A program made the position numbers and the translations under genes. The notes below the pieces were generated by a model. The model made no database searches and was not told the DNA's origin. It saw nothing but the letters and a program-made list of their open reading frames with translations. From assembly GCA_964458655.1 (NCBI GenBank), contig CAYWJT010000003.1:1-64000 (forward strand): a DNA stretch of 64,000 bases. The letters are read 5' to 3'. This DNA is from CAYWJT01 sp964458655. GTDB lineage: Bacteria; Acidobacteriota; Aminicenantia; Aminicenantales; Saccharicenantaceae. Numbering within the stretch: the first letter of the stretch is position 1; every line of letters begins with the position of its first letter. Below, one piece after another: positions 43,699 to 52,994 of the stretch.

Positions 43699-43726
43699 TT
43701 GCGCCTGCGGCGAGGTCGTATAAAAT
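43699..43726 (+). promoter_or_regulatory. Promoter of the DUF362 operon
   Basis: TTGCGC (43699-43704), 16-bp spacer, TAAAAT (43721-43726); start near 43733, just before GGGGAGG and ATG 43744. Confidence 0.45.
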
Positions 43727-43743
43727 ATATCGGGGAGGGCGAT

Positions 43744-44658
43744 ATGGCTAACAAACCGGTCACGAGAAGGGACTTCCTCAAAGCGGCCGCGACAGCGTCC
43801 ATCGCGGGAATGGTCATGCCCGCGGCGCAGGGCCGCGAGCCTTCCGGCGGCGGAAGGGTCCAGGCGACGACTGCGCCCCTGACCAGGGTCGTCCTGGTCC
43901 GGGACCGCGACGCCCTCAAGGCCGACGGACGGCCCGACCCCGCGGTCATCCAGCGCATGCTCGACGAAGCGGTGGCGGCGCTTTTCGAGGAGAAGGACGC
44001 CGTCAGCGCCTGGAAAAAGATCATCGAACCCGACGACACCGTGGGAATAAAGTCGAACGTCTGGAATTATATCCCGACGACGGCCGAGGTCGAGCAGGCC
44101 ATCAAGCGCCGGGTGATGGACGCGGGCGTACCGGAGGACAGGATAGCCGTCGACGACCGCGGTGTGCTCCGCAACCCGGTCTTCCAGAAGGCCACGGCCC
44201 TTATCAACGCCCGTCCGGGCCGCACGCACCACTGGTCCGGCATGGGCACGCTCATCAAGAACTACATCATGTTCACGCCCAGCCCGCCGGCCTATCATCC
44301 CGACACGTGCGCCGACCTGGCGAAGCTCTGGGAACTTCCGCTCGTCAAGGGCAAGACCCGCCTGAACATCCTGGTCATGCTGACGCCCCTGTTCCACGGC
44401 ATCGGGCCGCACCACTACAGCAAGGAATACACCTGGCCTTACTGCGGACTGCTCGTCAGCCGCGACCCCGTGGCCGCGGACGCGACCGGCCTGCGCATCC
44501 TCCAGGCCAAACGCCGAGAGCACTTCGGCGAGGACAGGCCGCTGCAGCCTTCGCCCCACCATATCTTCCTGGCCGAGACCAGGCACCATCTGGGTGTGGC
44601 CTCGGAGGACAAGATCGAGCTGGTCAGACTGGGCTGGAAGGAAGGAGCGCTGATCTGA
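43744..44658 (+). CDS. Tat-exported DUF362 protein
   Basis: 304 residues from ATG 43744 with GGGGAGG upstream. Leader VTRRDFLKAAATASIAG is a Tat signal. DUF362 core: IIEPDDTVGIKSNVW near residue 100 and a late TGLRILQAKRREHFG. No CxxC iron-sulfur cluster motif is present, unlike DUF362-ferredoxin fusions. Function of the family is unknown. Overlapped by nothing but only 1 nt from fmdB-like, which continues the operon. Confidence 0.8.
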   Translation: MANKPVTRRDFLKAAATASIAGMVMPAAQGREPSGGGRVQATTAPLTRVVLVRDRDALKADGRPDPAVIQRMLDEAVAALFEEKDAVSAWKKIIEPDDTVGIKSNVWNYIPTTAEVEQAIKRRVMDAGVPEDRIAVDDRGVLRNPVFQKATALINARPGRTHHWSGMGTLIKNYIMFTPSPPAYHPDTCADLAKLWELPLVKGKTRLNILVMLTPLFHGIGPHHYSKEYTWPYCGLLVSRDPVAADATGLRILQAKRREHFGEDRPLQPSPHHIFLAETRHHLGVASEDKIELVRLGWKEGALI

Positions 44659-44659
44659 C

Positions 44660-45043
44660 ATGCCGATATACGAGTACCGTTGCGCCGAATGCGGCCGGAG
44701 GAGCTCGCTGCTGTTCCTCTCCATCGCGGCGGCGGCTGAGCCGCGGTGCCCGCACTGCGGCGGCGCCAGGATGCGCAAGCTCGTATCGAGGGTCGCCGTG
44801 ATGCGTTCCGAAGAGAGCCGCCTGGAGGGACTGGCCGACCCGTCCAGGCTTTCCGGACTTGACGAGAGCGACCCGGCCAGCGTCGCCCGCTGGGTGAAGA
44901 AGATGGGCCGGGAGATGGGCGAGGAGCTGGGCGACGATTTCGAGGAGGAAGTGGACCGGGCGGCGGAAGAGGCCGCCGCTTCCGGAGCGGAGAGCGGCGA
45001 GGGCGGCGGGCCCGAAGGCACCGGCGGAGCCTGGGATGAATGA
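44660..45043 (+). CDS. FmdB-type zinc-ribbon protein
   Basis: 127 residues. MPIYEYRCAECG with a second CPHC pair (Cys8, Cys11, Cys30, Cys33) is the FmdB/CxxC_CxxC family signature. The remainder is acidic and probably disordered. Family members are small regulatory or RNA/protein-binding factors without assigned reaction. One base after the DUF362 stop; its end overlaps rmuC by 8 nt. Confidence 0.88.
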   Translation: MPIYEYRCAECGRRSSLLFLSIAAAAEPRCPHCGGARMRKLVSRVAVMRSEESRLEGLADPSRLSGLDESDPASVARWVKKMGREMGEELGDDFEEEVDRAAEEAAASGAESGEGGGPEGTGGAWDE

Positions 45044-46292
45044 AGCGATAGTCTTCATCTTGGGGGTGGTCGTCGGAGCCGTCCTGTTCCTCGTCGTCCA
45101 TCTGCTCAAGCGCCGCGAGGCCAGGGAGATCGCCCGGGAACTCGTGAGCGAGACCGAAGCCGAGAAGTCGCGCGACCTCGAGCTGCTCGTGGCCAAGATC
45201 CGCGAGATCTTCGGTTCGCTCTCGCACGAAGCCCTGAGGTCCAACACAGAACAGTTCCTGAGCCTGGCCCAATCCGTCCTGTCGAAGCAGACCGTGAGCG
45301 GCGAGAAGGACCTCGAGGCCAAGAAGAAGCTCATCGACCAGACGCTGGAGTCGATGCGCGGCGACCTGAAGAAGGTCGAGGAGCTGATGGCCGCGCTGGA
45401 GAAGGACCGGGCCCAGAAGTTCGGCGAACTCGCCTCCGGCATCAGGATGACGGCCGAGCAGACGGCCCGGCTGCAGGAGACGGCCGAAAGGCTGCGTCAG
45501 GCCCTGGCCAGCACCAAGGCCCGGGGCCAGTGGGGCGAGCGGATGGCCGAGGATGTCCTGAGGCTTTCGGGCTTCATCGAGGGCGTCAACTACCTGAAGC
45601 AGAAGGTCCTGGACGCGGCCGCCTCCAGGCCTGACTACACCTTCCCGCTGCCGAAGGGCCAGAAGATCAACATGGACGTCAAGTTCCCGCTCTCGAATTT
45701 CCTGCGCTACCTCGAGGCGGAAAGCGAAGCAGAGCGCGAGGCCTGCAAGACCCAGTTCCTGCGCGACGTCCGGGCCAGGATCAAGGAGGTCACCGGCCGG
45801 GATTACATCAACCCCGAGGACCAGACCCTGGACTACGTGCTGGTCTTCATCCCCAACGAGCAGGTCTACGCCTTCATCAACCAGAACGACCCCTCGCTGA
45901 TAGACGACGCCCTGAAGAGCAAGGTCATACTCTGCTCCCCGTTCACCCTTTACGCCATCCTGGCCATAATCAGACAGGCCATGGACAATTTCAACCTGGA
46001 AAGGGCGGCCGACGACATGCTCAAGCTGATGGGCTCCTTCTTCAAGGAATGGGGCAAGTACCGGGAATCGATGGACCGGATGGGCAAGAAGCTGGGCGAG
46101 GCCAGAGAGGAGTTCGACCGTCTCGTCTCGACCCGCAGCAACAAGCTGGAGAAGCCGCTCCGGGCCATCGAGGAGATCCGCAGGCAGAAGGGCATCGAGG
46201 CCGTGATAGATCTCGGGGAGCTCGAGGCCGGCGAGCCGGAGGCCGAGCCAAGAGCGCTGGGCGAGGCGTCGGAGGAAGAACCGGGCTCTTAA
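45036..46292 (+). CDS. rmuC: RmuC-family protein
   Basis: 418 residues. N-terminal membrane anchor (about 5-22), long coiled coil (about 25-165), then the RmuC nuclease-like domain (about 165-390) with QWGERMAEDVL, VDVKFPL-like DVKFPLSNFLRYL and FIPNEQVYAFI. RmuC limits inversions at short inverted repeats. Last gene of the DUF362 operon, converging with yggS. Confidence 0.93.
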   Translation: MNEAIVFILGVVVGAVLFLVVHLLKRREAREIARELVSETEAEKSRDLELLVAKIREIFGSLSHEALRSNTEQFLSLAQSVLSKQTVSGEKDLEAKKKLIDQTLESMRGDLKKVEELMAALEKDRAQKFGELASGIRMTAEQTARLQETAERLRQALASTKARGQWGERMAEDVLRLSGFIEGVNYLKQKVLDAAASRPDYTFPLPKGQKINMDVKFPLSNFLRYLEAESEAEREACKTQFLRDVRARIKEVTGRDYINPEDQTLDYVLVFIPNEQVYAFINQNDPSLIDDALKSKVILCSPFTLYAILAIIRQAMDNFNLERAADDMLKLMGSFFKEWGKYRESMDRMGKKLGEAREEFDRLVSTRSNKLEKPLRAIEEIRRQKGIEAVIDLGELEAGEPEAEPRALGEASEEEPGS

Positions 46293-46306
46293 CTCTTTCT
46301 TTTGGT

Positions 46307-46329
46307 GTCTGGCACCGAGGGTACCAGAC
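46307..46329. repeat. REP-like hairpin between converging rmuC and yggS
   Basis: GTCTGGCACC-GAG-GGTACCAGAC, 10-bp arms with one mismatch, in a 48-bp gap. No T-run on either strand, so not a textbook terminator; the GTCTGGCACC core resembles REP families of environmental bacteria. Confidence 0.5.
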
Positions 46330-46340
46330 GCAAAAATATG

Positions 46341-47018
46341 TTAACCCCTCGGGCCGAAGATCCCGGTGCCGATCCTGACCAGCGTCGCGCCCTCTTCGAC
46401 AGCCACCCGCCAGGAATTGGTCATGCCCATGGAGAGCCAGGACATGGTCGCGTTGGGGATGTCGAGCGCGCGCAGGGCCTCGAAAAGGCGGCGCGTTTCC
46501 CGGAAGTAGGGCCGGGCGTCCTCCGGGTCGCCTTCGAACGGCCCCATGGTCATGAGGCCGAGCAGGCGCAGGTGGCCGAGTCCCGCGACGCTTCGGGCCA
46601 GGCTCTCGACGTCCTCCGGCAGGACGCCCGCTTTCTGAGGCTCGCGGCCGCTGTTGACCTCGATCAGCACTTCGACCGTCTTCCCGGCCGCGGCGGCGCG
46701 CCTGTTGAGTTCGACGGCCAGCTCGACCGAATCCACCGTCTCGATCATGTCGAAGATCTCGACCGCTTTCTTGGCCTTGTTCTTCTGCAGACGGCCGATC
46801 ATGTGCCAGCGGACCGGCAGCGCCTCTCCGCGCATGGCCTCGACGGCGGCCCTGGCCCTTTCCGCTTCCTGGACATAGTTCTCGCCGATGATGGCGACGC
46901 CGGCTTCGACGGCCTCGACGATCTCGGCGGCAGTCCTGGTCTTGGCCGCAGCCGCCAGAGCGACGCCGGGCGGCAGTTCCTTAAGTATCGCTTTGACGTT
47001 TTCGGCTATCATGTTCAT
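46341..47018 (-). CDS. yggS: YggS-family PLP-binding protein
   Basis: 225 residues from ATG 47018; no strong SD. Single PLP-binding TIM barrel: Lys26 in AAAAKTRT binds the cofactor, then [44 protein letters not shown] and the end [16 protein letters not shown] with [10 protein letters not shown]. Role: vitamin B6 homeostasis. Downstream end lies 11 bp from the hairpin at 46307. Confidence 0.95.
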   Translation of the reverse strand: MNMIAENVKAILKELPPGVALAAAAKTRTAAEIVEAVEAGVAIIGENYVQEAERARAAVEAMRGEALPVRWHMIGRLQKNKAKKAVEIFDMIETVDSVELAVELNRRAAAAGKTVEVLIEVNSGREPQKAGVLPEDVESLARSVAGLGHLRLLGLMTMGPFEGDPEDARPYFRETRRLFEALRALDIPNATMSWLSMGMTNSWRVAVEEGATLVRIGTGIFGPRG

Positions 47019-47147
47019 TGCACCCGTCGTTCGCGGCGCGTTAGGCATCTTGCATATCCGGCACGAGGCTCGTGCGGCGCCGCGCCAAAAAAGCGAGACA
47101 ATTTTAGCACATACGTCTTGCCGGCGGGAATCTTGGGAAAACGAGGG

Positions 47148-47167
47148 ACAGGCACCTCTGTGCCTGT
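47148..47167. repeat. REP-like perfect inverted repeat
   Basis: ACAGGCAC-CTCT-GTGCCTGT, 8-bp perfect arms, preceded by GGG and followed by GGCC. Same element as at 33128-33148. Sits in the 237-bp gap between yggS and the dGTPase-like gene. Confidence 0.55.
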
Positions 47168-47190
47168 GGCCGTTCGAACCCGTTTCTCTC

Positions 47191-47219
47191 TTGACCGGCC
47201 GGGCCCGACCTCGTATCAT
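47191..47219 (+). promoter_or_regulatory. Promoter of the dGTPase-like gene
   Basis: TTGACC (47191-47196), 17-bp spacer, TATCAT (47214-47219); start near 47226, leader about 30 nt with GGAG before GTG 47256. Confidence 0.55.
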
Positions 47220-47255
47220 TCGCTCGTACCGCGTCGTCAGGGACCGGAGCACAAG

Positions 47256-48296
47256 GTGAGCGAGCATACGATCCGCGAGCAGATCGAGCAACTGGAGTCC
47301 GAAACTCTTTCGCCCCGGGCCTGCCTGAGCTCGCGCTCCCGGGGCCGGGTCAGGCCGGAAGCGCCGCATCCGCTCCGGACCGCCTTCCAGCGTGACCGCG
47401 ACAGGATCATCCATTCCAAGTCCTTCCGCCGCCTCAAGCACAAGACCCAGGTCTTCCTGTCGCCGTTCGGGGACCACTACCGCACCCGCCTGACGCACTG
47501 CCTGGAGGTCTCCCAGATAGCGCGCACCATAGCCCGCGCTCTCAGGCTCAACGAAGACTTGACCGAGGCCATCGCCCTCGGCCATGACCTGGGCCACACG
47601 CCTTTCGGCCACGCCGGCGAAGAGACGCTGGCCCGCCTGCTGCCCAACGGCTTCCACCACTCCGAGCAGAGCCTGCGTGTCGTGGAGAAGCTCGAGTACG
47701 AGGGCAAGGGCCTGAACCTGACCTTCGAGGTCCGCGACGGCATCCTCAGGCATTCCAAGGGCCGAGGCGAAATATTCGACCCTGACGCCGCGGACATGCC
47801 GGCGACGCTCGAAGGCCAGATCGTGAGGGTCTCGGACGTCATCGCCTACGTCAACCACGACGTGGACGACGCCGTCCGCGGAGGCATCATCAAGGACGAG
47901 GACATCCCGCCGGCGCTGGTCAAGGTGCTGGGCAAGTTCCACGCCACCCGCATCGACCGGATGGTGATGGACGTCGTCGAAGCCAGCCTGGCCTGCGGAC
48001 TGGAGAGGATCACGATGAGCGACCGCATCCTGAAGGCCGTCCTGGGCCTCAGGGATTTCCTTTATGATCGTGTCTACTTCAACTCGGTCGCCCGCGACGA
48101 GCTCAGGAAGACCGAGAAGATCCTGCGCGACCTATTCGATTACGTGCGGGCCAACCCCAGGGGCTACGTCAAGGAATACCCGGCCGGCGACCCGCTCGTG
48201 CTCCGGGTGGGCGATTTCCTGGCCGGCATGACCGACCGCTACGCCGTCCAGCTCTACGAAGAGATCTTCCTGCCCAAGTCCTGGCCGGTGCTCTGA
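47256..48296 (+). CDS. dGTPase-like HD-domain triphosphohydrolase
   Basis: 346 residues from GTG 47256, set by GGAG and by the promoter. Family hallmarks: [29 protein letters not shown], then the HD metal site in [10 protein letters not shown]...[16 protein letters not shown]. Belongs to the deoxyguanosinetriphosphate triphosphohydrolase-like group (shorter than E. coli Dgt, about 500). Cleaves dNTP to deoxynucleoside and triphosphate. A separate 113-bp gap leads to transketolase. Confidence 0.92.
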   Translation: MSEHTIREQIEQLESETLSPRACLSSRSRGRVRPEAPHPLRTAFQRDRDRIIHSKSFRRLKHKTQVFLSPFGDHYRTRLTHCLEVSQIARTIARALRLNEDLTEAIALGHDLGHTPFGHAGEETLARLLPNGFHHSEQSLRVVEKLEYEGKGLNLTFEVRDGILRHSKGRGEIFDPDAADMPATLEGQIVRVSDVIAYVNHDVDDAVRGGIIKDEDIPPALVKVLGKFHATRIDRMVMDVVEASLACGLERITMSDRILKAVLGLRDFLYDRVYFNSVARDELRKTEKILRDLFDYVRANPRGYVKEYPAGDPLVLRVGDFLAGMTDRYAVQLYEEIFLPKSWPVL

Positions 48297-48409
48297 GCCT
48301 GCCCGGCCAGGGTCCTCTCGACAGCGGGAAATCCCCATCATCCGTTGTAGACCGTCCGCTCCGGTCGTGGTATATATAACTCTCTTTTTCGAAGCGAGGA
48401 GGAAGGGAC

Positions 48410-50257
48410 ATGACCAGGACAGAGGCTCTGAAAAGGATCGCGACCCGGCTGCGCGTCCATTCCCTGCGCATGACCACGACCGCCGGGTCCGGGCACCCGA
48501 CGACCTGCCTGTCCGCGGCCGACCTCATGGCCGCCCTTTTCTTCAGCGAGATGCGCGTCAATCCCAAGGACCCCCACGACCCGGGCGCCGACGAGTTCGT
48601 CCTGTCCAAGGGGCACGCTGCGCCGCTCCTCTGGGCGGCTTACGCCGAAGCCGGGCTTGTCCCCCTGAAGGAACTCCTCGACCTGCGCAAGGTCACGAGC
48701 GAGCTCGAAGGCCACCCCACGCCTCGCATGGAATGGGTCAAGGCCGCGACCGGTTCGCTCGGCCAAGGCCTGTCCATAGGCGCGGGGCTGGCCCTTGGCC
48801 AGAAGCTCGAGGGGGCTCCGGGCCGGACTTACGTCCTTCTCGGCGACGGCGAGTGCGCGGAAGGCGCGGTCTGGGAGGCGGCGGCCGCGGCCTCGGTCTG
48901 GAAGCTTGCCAACCTCTGCGCCATAGTCGACGTCAACCGGCTCGGCCAGTCCGACGCCACCATGCACGGCCACGACCTGGCGGCCCTGGCCCGAAAGTTC
49001 CGGGCCTTCGGCTGGGAAACGCTGGTCATCGACGGCCACAGGATGGAAAAGATACTGGAGGCCTTCAGGCACGTCGGCCGCAAGGGCAAACCCACCGTTA
49101 TCCTGGCCAGGACCGTCAAGGGCAAAGGCGTTTCCTTCATAGAGGACAGGAACGGGTGGCACGGCAAGCCGCTCAAGCCCGAGGAACTGGCCCGGGCGCT
49201 CGAGGAGCTGGGCTGCCTGCCTGACGTCGACGCGCGCAAGTTCCTGAGGCCGGCGCGCAAGTTCAAGAAGTCCGGACCCGGGAGAGTGGGGCGTGTCGAT
49301 TTCCCGAGGACTCGCTACACCGAAAAGACGGCCACCCGGTTGGCCTACGGCAACGCCCTCCGGGAGCTGGGCCGGGTCAACGGCTCGGTCGTCGTGCTCG
49401 ACGGCGACGTCAAGAACTCGACCTACGCCGATAAATTCTTCGAGGCCTTCCCGGGGCGCTCCTTCCAGTCCTACATCGCCGAGCAGAACATGATCGGGGC
49501 GGCGGTGGGCCTGGCGGCCCGCGGCTTCATTCCCTTCGCGGCCACCTTCGCGGCTTTCCTGACCCGCGCCCACGACCAGCTGCGCATGGCGGCCTATTCC
49601 TTCGCCAACATCAAGCTCTGCGGCTCCCACGTCGGCGTCAGCATCGGCGAGGACGGGCCGTCTCAGATGGGGCTCGAGGACCTGGCTATGTTCCGTTCCA
49701 TCCCGGGCTGCGTCGTCCTCTACCCGAGCGACGCTTTCGCGGCCGAAGCCTGCGTCGCCGAGCTCGCGGCCAGGCGCGGCATGGGCTACATAAGGACGAC
49801 GCGGCCGGCGACGCCGCTTCTCTATTCCGCCGAGGAGAGCTTCCCGGTGGGCGGGAGCAAGGTCCTGCGCCGGAGCGACCGGGACAGGGCGGCGATAATC
49901 GCAGCCGGAATAACGGTCCATGAAGCCCTCAAGGCCCATAAGAGCTTGGCGGAAAAAAGCATCGCGGTCAGGGTCATAGACGCCTATTCCGTCGCGCCGC
50001 TCGACGAGGCTGGAATACGTCGTGAGGTGGCTGAGGCGGGCGGCCGGGCGGTCGTCGTCGAGGACCATTTCCCCGGCGGCGGGCTCGGCGACGCCGTGGC
50101 CCAGGCCCTGGCGGGAAGGGCCGCGCTCAAGCACCTCGCGGTGCGGGACCTGCCGCGGTCGGGCAAGCCCGAGGAGCTTTTGGCCATGTACGGGATAGAC
50201 GCCGCGGCTGTCGCGCGGGCCGTTGAGGAGCTTGTCAAGGGCGGGGACCAAGCCTGA
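48410..50257 (+). CDS. tkt: Transketolase
   Basis: 615 residues with AGGAGG upstream. Thiamine-diphosphate domain first (GSGHPTTCLSAADL, GDGECAEGAVWEA), pyrimidine domain (FIAEQNMIG-like SYIAEQNMIGAAVGLA) from about 310, C-terminal domain from about 490. Shuttles two-carbon units between ketose and aldose phosphates in the pentose phosphate pathway. About 40-50 residues shorter than E. coli TktA, close to archaeal/animal-type fused forms. Hairpin candidate at 50284 follows. Confidence 0.92.
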   Translation: MTRTEALKRIATRLRVHSLRMTTTAGSGHPTTCLSAADLMAALFFSEMRVNPKDPHDPGADEFVLSKGHAAPLLWAAYAEAGLVPLKELLDLRKVTSELEGHPTPRMEWVKAATGSLGQGLSIGAGLALGQKLEGAPGRTYVLLGDGECAEGAVWEAAAAASVWKLANLCAIVDVNRLGQSDATMHGHDLAALARKFRAFGWETLVIDGHRMEKILEAFRHVGRKGKPTVILARTVKGKGVSFIEDRNGWHGKPLKPEELARALEELGCLPDVDARKFLRPARKFKKSGPGRVGRVDFPRTRYTEKTATRLAYGNALRELGRVNGSVVVLDGDVKNSTYADKFFEAFPGRSFQSYIAEQNMIGAAVGLAARGFIPFAATFAAFLTRAHDQLRMAAYSFANIKLCGSHVGVSIGEDGPSQMGLEDLAMFRSIPGCVVLYPSDAFAAEACVAELAARRGMGYIRTTRPATPLLYSAEESFPVGGSKVLRRSDRDRAAIIAAGITVHEALKAHKSLAEKSIAVRVIDAYSVAPLDEAGIRREVAEAGGRAVVVEDHFPGGGLGDAVAQALAGRAALKHLAVRDLPRSGKPEELLAMYGIDAAAVARAVEELVKGGDQA

Positions 50258-50283
50258 CGGAGGACGCGGGAGGAGACGAAGAC

Positions 50284-50313
50284 AGCCGAAAGCTCGGTCA
50301 GGACGCTTCGGCT
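50284..50313 (+). terminator. Possible terminator after transketolase
   Basis: AGCCGAAAGC (50284-50293) pairs with GCTTCGGCT (50305-50313) with one bulged A; CCTTTTGCTGTT follows 9 nt later. Weak T-run. Confidence 0.3.
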
Positions 50314-50364
50314 CAGGCCGCCTTTTGCTGTTCCTGTCGCGGGAAGCATGACACGGTAAGAAAG

Positions 50365-51303
50365 ATGAGCGAGACGCAATTTCGGGCAGTTAGCGCGCGC
50401 CGCTTTTTCAAACCGCTCCGACCGGGACGGCCGCGGTCGGCTCTGTGGTCGCTTCTCCTGCTCGCTGGATTCGCGCTCGTTTTAATGTTCCAGTGCCGCC
50501 CGGCCCGCACTGAATCCGGGCAGGTCGGCCGTAAACCCGGTTTGACAGCGGCAGCCGCCTCTCTTCAAAGCTCAGCCTCGGCCGGCCGCCGGCCGCGGCA
50601 GGAAGCCTCCAAAGGGAAAGTCACGGCCGTCTACGACGGCGACACAGTCAGGGTCAGGCTGGAGTCAGGCGAAGATAAACGCGTCCGTTTCATCGGCGTC
50701 GATTCCCCGGAGCTCGACGACAACCGGGAAAAGGTTCGGCTGATGGCCTTCCTGGCCAGGCGCTTCACGTTCCATCATCTTTACGGCCGCGCCGTGACCC
50801 TGACCTTCGACCGCGAGAGGGAGGACGCCTACGGCCGGTTGCTGGCCTACGTCGTGATGGAAGACGGACGGCTGTTCAACGAATCCCTGGTCAGGGAGGG
50901 CTTCGCCTTCGCCTATCTCAAGTTCCCGTTCGACGATGCCGTCCGCAACAGGCTCAAAGAGGCCGAGGACCAAGCCCGCCGGACGTCGAGCGGGCTCTGG
51001 CAGCCGGAGCCTTTCCCCAAGATAGCCCCGGAAGCCGTCACCGCCTCGGTCGGAAAGATCGTCACGGTCGTCTTCAGGTGCGCCGGAACTTTCAAGCGGA
51101 GCGGCTACCTCTTCCTTAGGCCCGACCGGGGAAGTTTCGAAGTGTTGATCCAGCGGAGCACGCTGTCCGCGCTCAAAGGCGACACCGATTTCAAGGGCAG
51201 GACGCTCCAGGTCGTCGGCTTCGTCGAGCTCTTCCGGGGCATGCCCCAGATCGTGGTCGGGGTGGCCTCGCAGCTCGCGGTCGTTCCCGCGCAGGCGCCC
51301 TGA
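50365..51303 (+). CDS. Membrane-anchored thermonuclease-like nuclease
   Basis: 312 residues. One N-terminal helix (about 27-43, LLLLAGFALVLMFQC) could be an anchor or signal. SNase domain (about 88-215): YDGDTVRVRL (Asp ligand), RFIGVDSPELDD (Arg and Glu of the active site) and DAYGRLLAYVV (second Arg), all catalytic residues present. Degrades DNA or RNA outside the cytoplasm. A C-terminal beta domain (about 220-305) of unclear role follows, OB-like. Confidence 0.88.
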   Translation: MSETQFRAVSARRFFKPLRPGRPRSALWSLLLLAGFALVLMFQCRPARTESGQVGRKPGLTAAAASLQSSASAGRRPRQEASKGKVTAVYDGDTVRVRLESGEDKRVRFIGVDSPELDDNREKVRLMAFLARRFTFHHLYGRAVTLTFDREREDAYGRLLAYVVMEDGRLFNESLVREGFAFAYLKFPFDDAVRNRLKEAEDQARRTSSGLWQPEPFPKIAPEAVTASVGKIVTVVFRCAGTFKRSGYLFLRPDRGSFEVLIQRSTLSALKGDTDFKGRTLQVVGFVELFRGMPQIVVGVASQLAVVPAQAP

Positions 51304-51396
51304 CGGCCGAGGTTTCCGGGGCCGGGGCGAACCGACTTTTCACTCGAGTCGGGCCATTGTGTGCTCGATGGAGCCGACCCAGCCCGACACGACGCC

Positions 51397-51425
51397 TTGC
51401 CAGGCCGCGGGTTCGATTGTAGAAT
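51397..51425 (+). promoter_or_regulatory. Promoter of the GlcD-type oxidase gene
   Basis: TTGCCA (51397-51402), 17-bp spacer, TAGAAT (51420-51425); start near 51432, leader about 38 nt. Confidence 0.55.
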
Positions 51426-51469
51426 ATTGTCTTCCGGAGTTTGAACCGACAACCTAACGGAGAAATGCC

Positions 51470-52900
51470 ATGACACGCGCGCACAAGATCACCGCTGAGC
51501 TTAAGAAGAAGCTGGAAGGCCTGGTCGGCGAGACGAACGTGGCCTCCGACCCGGAAAAGGTCATCGACTACGGCCACGACGAGTTTTCCCTCAAGGAAAT
51601 CGCCAGGACGCCCGAGCTCGTCGTCAAGCCCGCCTCGAGCGAGGAAATCGCGGCCGTGCTTAAGCTCGCCTCGGCCCACGGCATACCGGTCACGCCGCGC
51701 GGCGGCGGCACGGGCCTGTGCGGCGGCTGCGTTCCTGCTCCAGGCGGCATCGTCCTTTCGCTCGAGCGCATGAACCGCGTCGTTGAGATAGACACCGAGA
51801 GCCAGACGGCCACGGCCGAGGCCGGCGTCCGGCTGTCGGATTTCAGCCAGGCCGTGGAGCACGCCGGGCTGAGCTTCCCGCCCCATCCCGGGGACGAAAG
51901 CGCCATGATCGGCGGCCTCGTGGCCACCAACGCTGGCGGCAGCCGGGCGGTCAAGTACGGGACCATCCGCAACTACGTCCGCGGGCTCGAGGTCGTCCTG
52001 CCTTCTGGCGAGGTCGTCCAGCTCGGAGGCAAATACGTCAAGAGCAGCACCGGCTACAACCTGATGCACCTGATGATCGGCTCGGAAGGGACGCTGGGCG
52101 TCGTCACCAAGGCCGTCCTCCAGCTTCACGCCAAGCCGGCCTTCACGCGGACCTTCGTCGTGCCCTACGCCGGGCTGATGGCCGCCCTGTCGACGATGTC
52201 GGCCGTCCTGAAGAAGGGCATCGTGCCCCTGGCCATCGAGTTCCTCGAGATCGAGCCCATCATCATCACCGAGGAACACCTGAACCTGCACTGGCCGAGC
52301 CGGCTGGGCAAGACGCACCTGATGATCATAATCGAGGCCTTCTCCGAGGAGGACCTCGACCGCATGTCGCAGGAAATAGGCGACATTTGCATCGAGAACG
52401 GGGCCATCAACGTCTTCATAGCCGACAGCGCCTCCAAGCAGGAGGAGGTGCTGTCCATCCGCTCCAAGATCTACGACGCCATCAAGCCGGGCACGATCGA
52501 GATCCTGGACATCTCGCTGCCCCGCTCCGAGGTCGGGGCCCACGTGCGCCGGGTGAGGGAGGTGGCCGAGAAGTTCGCGATCTGGCTGCCGACCTTCGGC
52601 CACGCCGCGGACGGCAACGTCCACACGCACATCATGAAGGCCCGCTATGAAGAGGGGAGAATGGTGCCGGTGCCCGAGGAAGAGTGGCGGCCGAAGGTCG
52701 AGCCCGTCCGGGAGGCTCTCTTTCAGGACTGCCGGGCCCGCGGCGGCGTCATCTCGGGCGAGCACGGCATCGGCTTGGTCAAGAAGCCCTACCTGCACCT
52801 TTCGCTCGGACCGGCCCAGCTCGAACTCATGCGCGGCATCAAGAAGGTGTTCGACCCGGCCCACATCATGAACCCGGGCAAGATATTCGACCTCGAGTAG
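51470..52900 (+). CDS. GlcD-type FAD-linked 2-hydroxyacid dehydrogenase
   Basis: 476 residues. FAD-binding PCMH domain (about 40-220: VTPRGGGTGLCGGCVPAPGG, FPPHPGDESAMIGGLVATNAGG) and the FAD-oxidase C-terminal domain (about 225-470: FGHAADGNVHTHI, GVISGEHGIGLVKK). Oxidises D-lactate, glycolate or a related hydroxyacid. No GlcE/GlcF or iron-sulfur partner is adjacent, so the electron acceptor is unknown. ACT-domain protein follows after 94 bp. Confidence 0.9.
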   Translation: MTRAHKITAELKKKLEGLVGETNVASDPEKVIDYGHDEFSLKEIARTPELVVKPASSEEIAAVLKLASAHGIPVTPRGGGTGLCGGCVPAPGGIVLSLERMNRVVEIDTESQTATAEAGVRLSDFSQAVEHAGLSFPPHPGDESAMIGGLVATNAGGSRAVKYGTIRNYVRGLEVVLPSGEVVQLGGKYVKSSTGYNLMHLMIGSEGTLGVVTKAVLQLHAKPAFTRTFVVPYAGLMAALSTMSAVLKKGIVPLAIEFLEIEPIIITEEHLNLHWPSRLGKTHLMIIIEAFSEEDLDRMSQEIGDICIENGAINVFIADSASKQEEVLSIRSKIYDAIKPGTIEILDISLPRSEVGAHVRRVREVAEKFAIWLPTFGHAADGNVHTHIMKARYEEGRMVPVPEEEWRPKVEPVREALFQDCRARGGVISGEHGIGLVKKPYLHLSLGPAQLELMRGIKKVFDPAHIMNPGKIFDLE

Positions 52901-52994
52901 GGGAGACGCGGCCGGTCGGTCATTTTTGCCCCGTCTTGACGCTATGTGATATACTTACGGCGGGGATTTAGAAAAATGAACAGGGGGTCCGTCC

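Noticed and set aside
47170..47182. GTTCGAACC, similar to a tRNA T-loop
   Set aside because: The flanks do not form a 5-bp T-stem and no anticodon or acceptor arm can be drawn around it; it overlaps the spacer before the dGTPase-like gene promoter.
46302..47255. Upstream in-frame extension of the dGTPase-like protein, 318 codons
   Set aside because: It lies antisense to yggS and is shadow sequence; the promoter at 47191-47219 and GTG 47256 fit the family's usual length.
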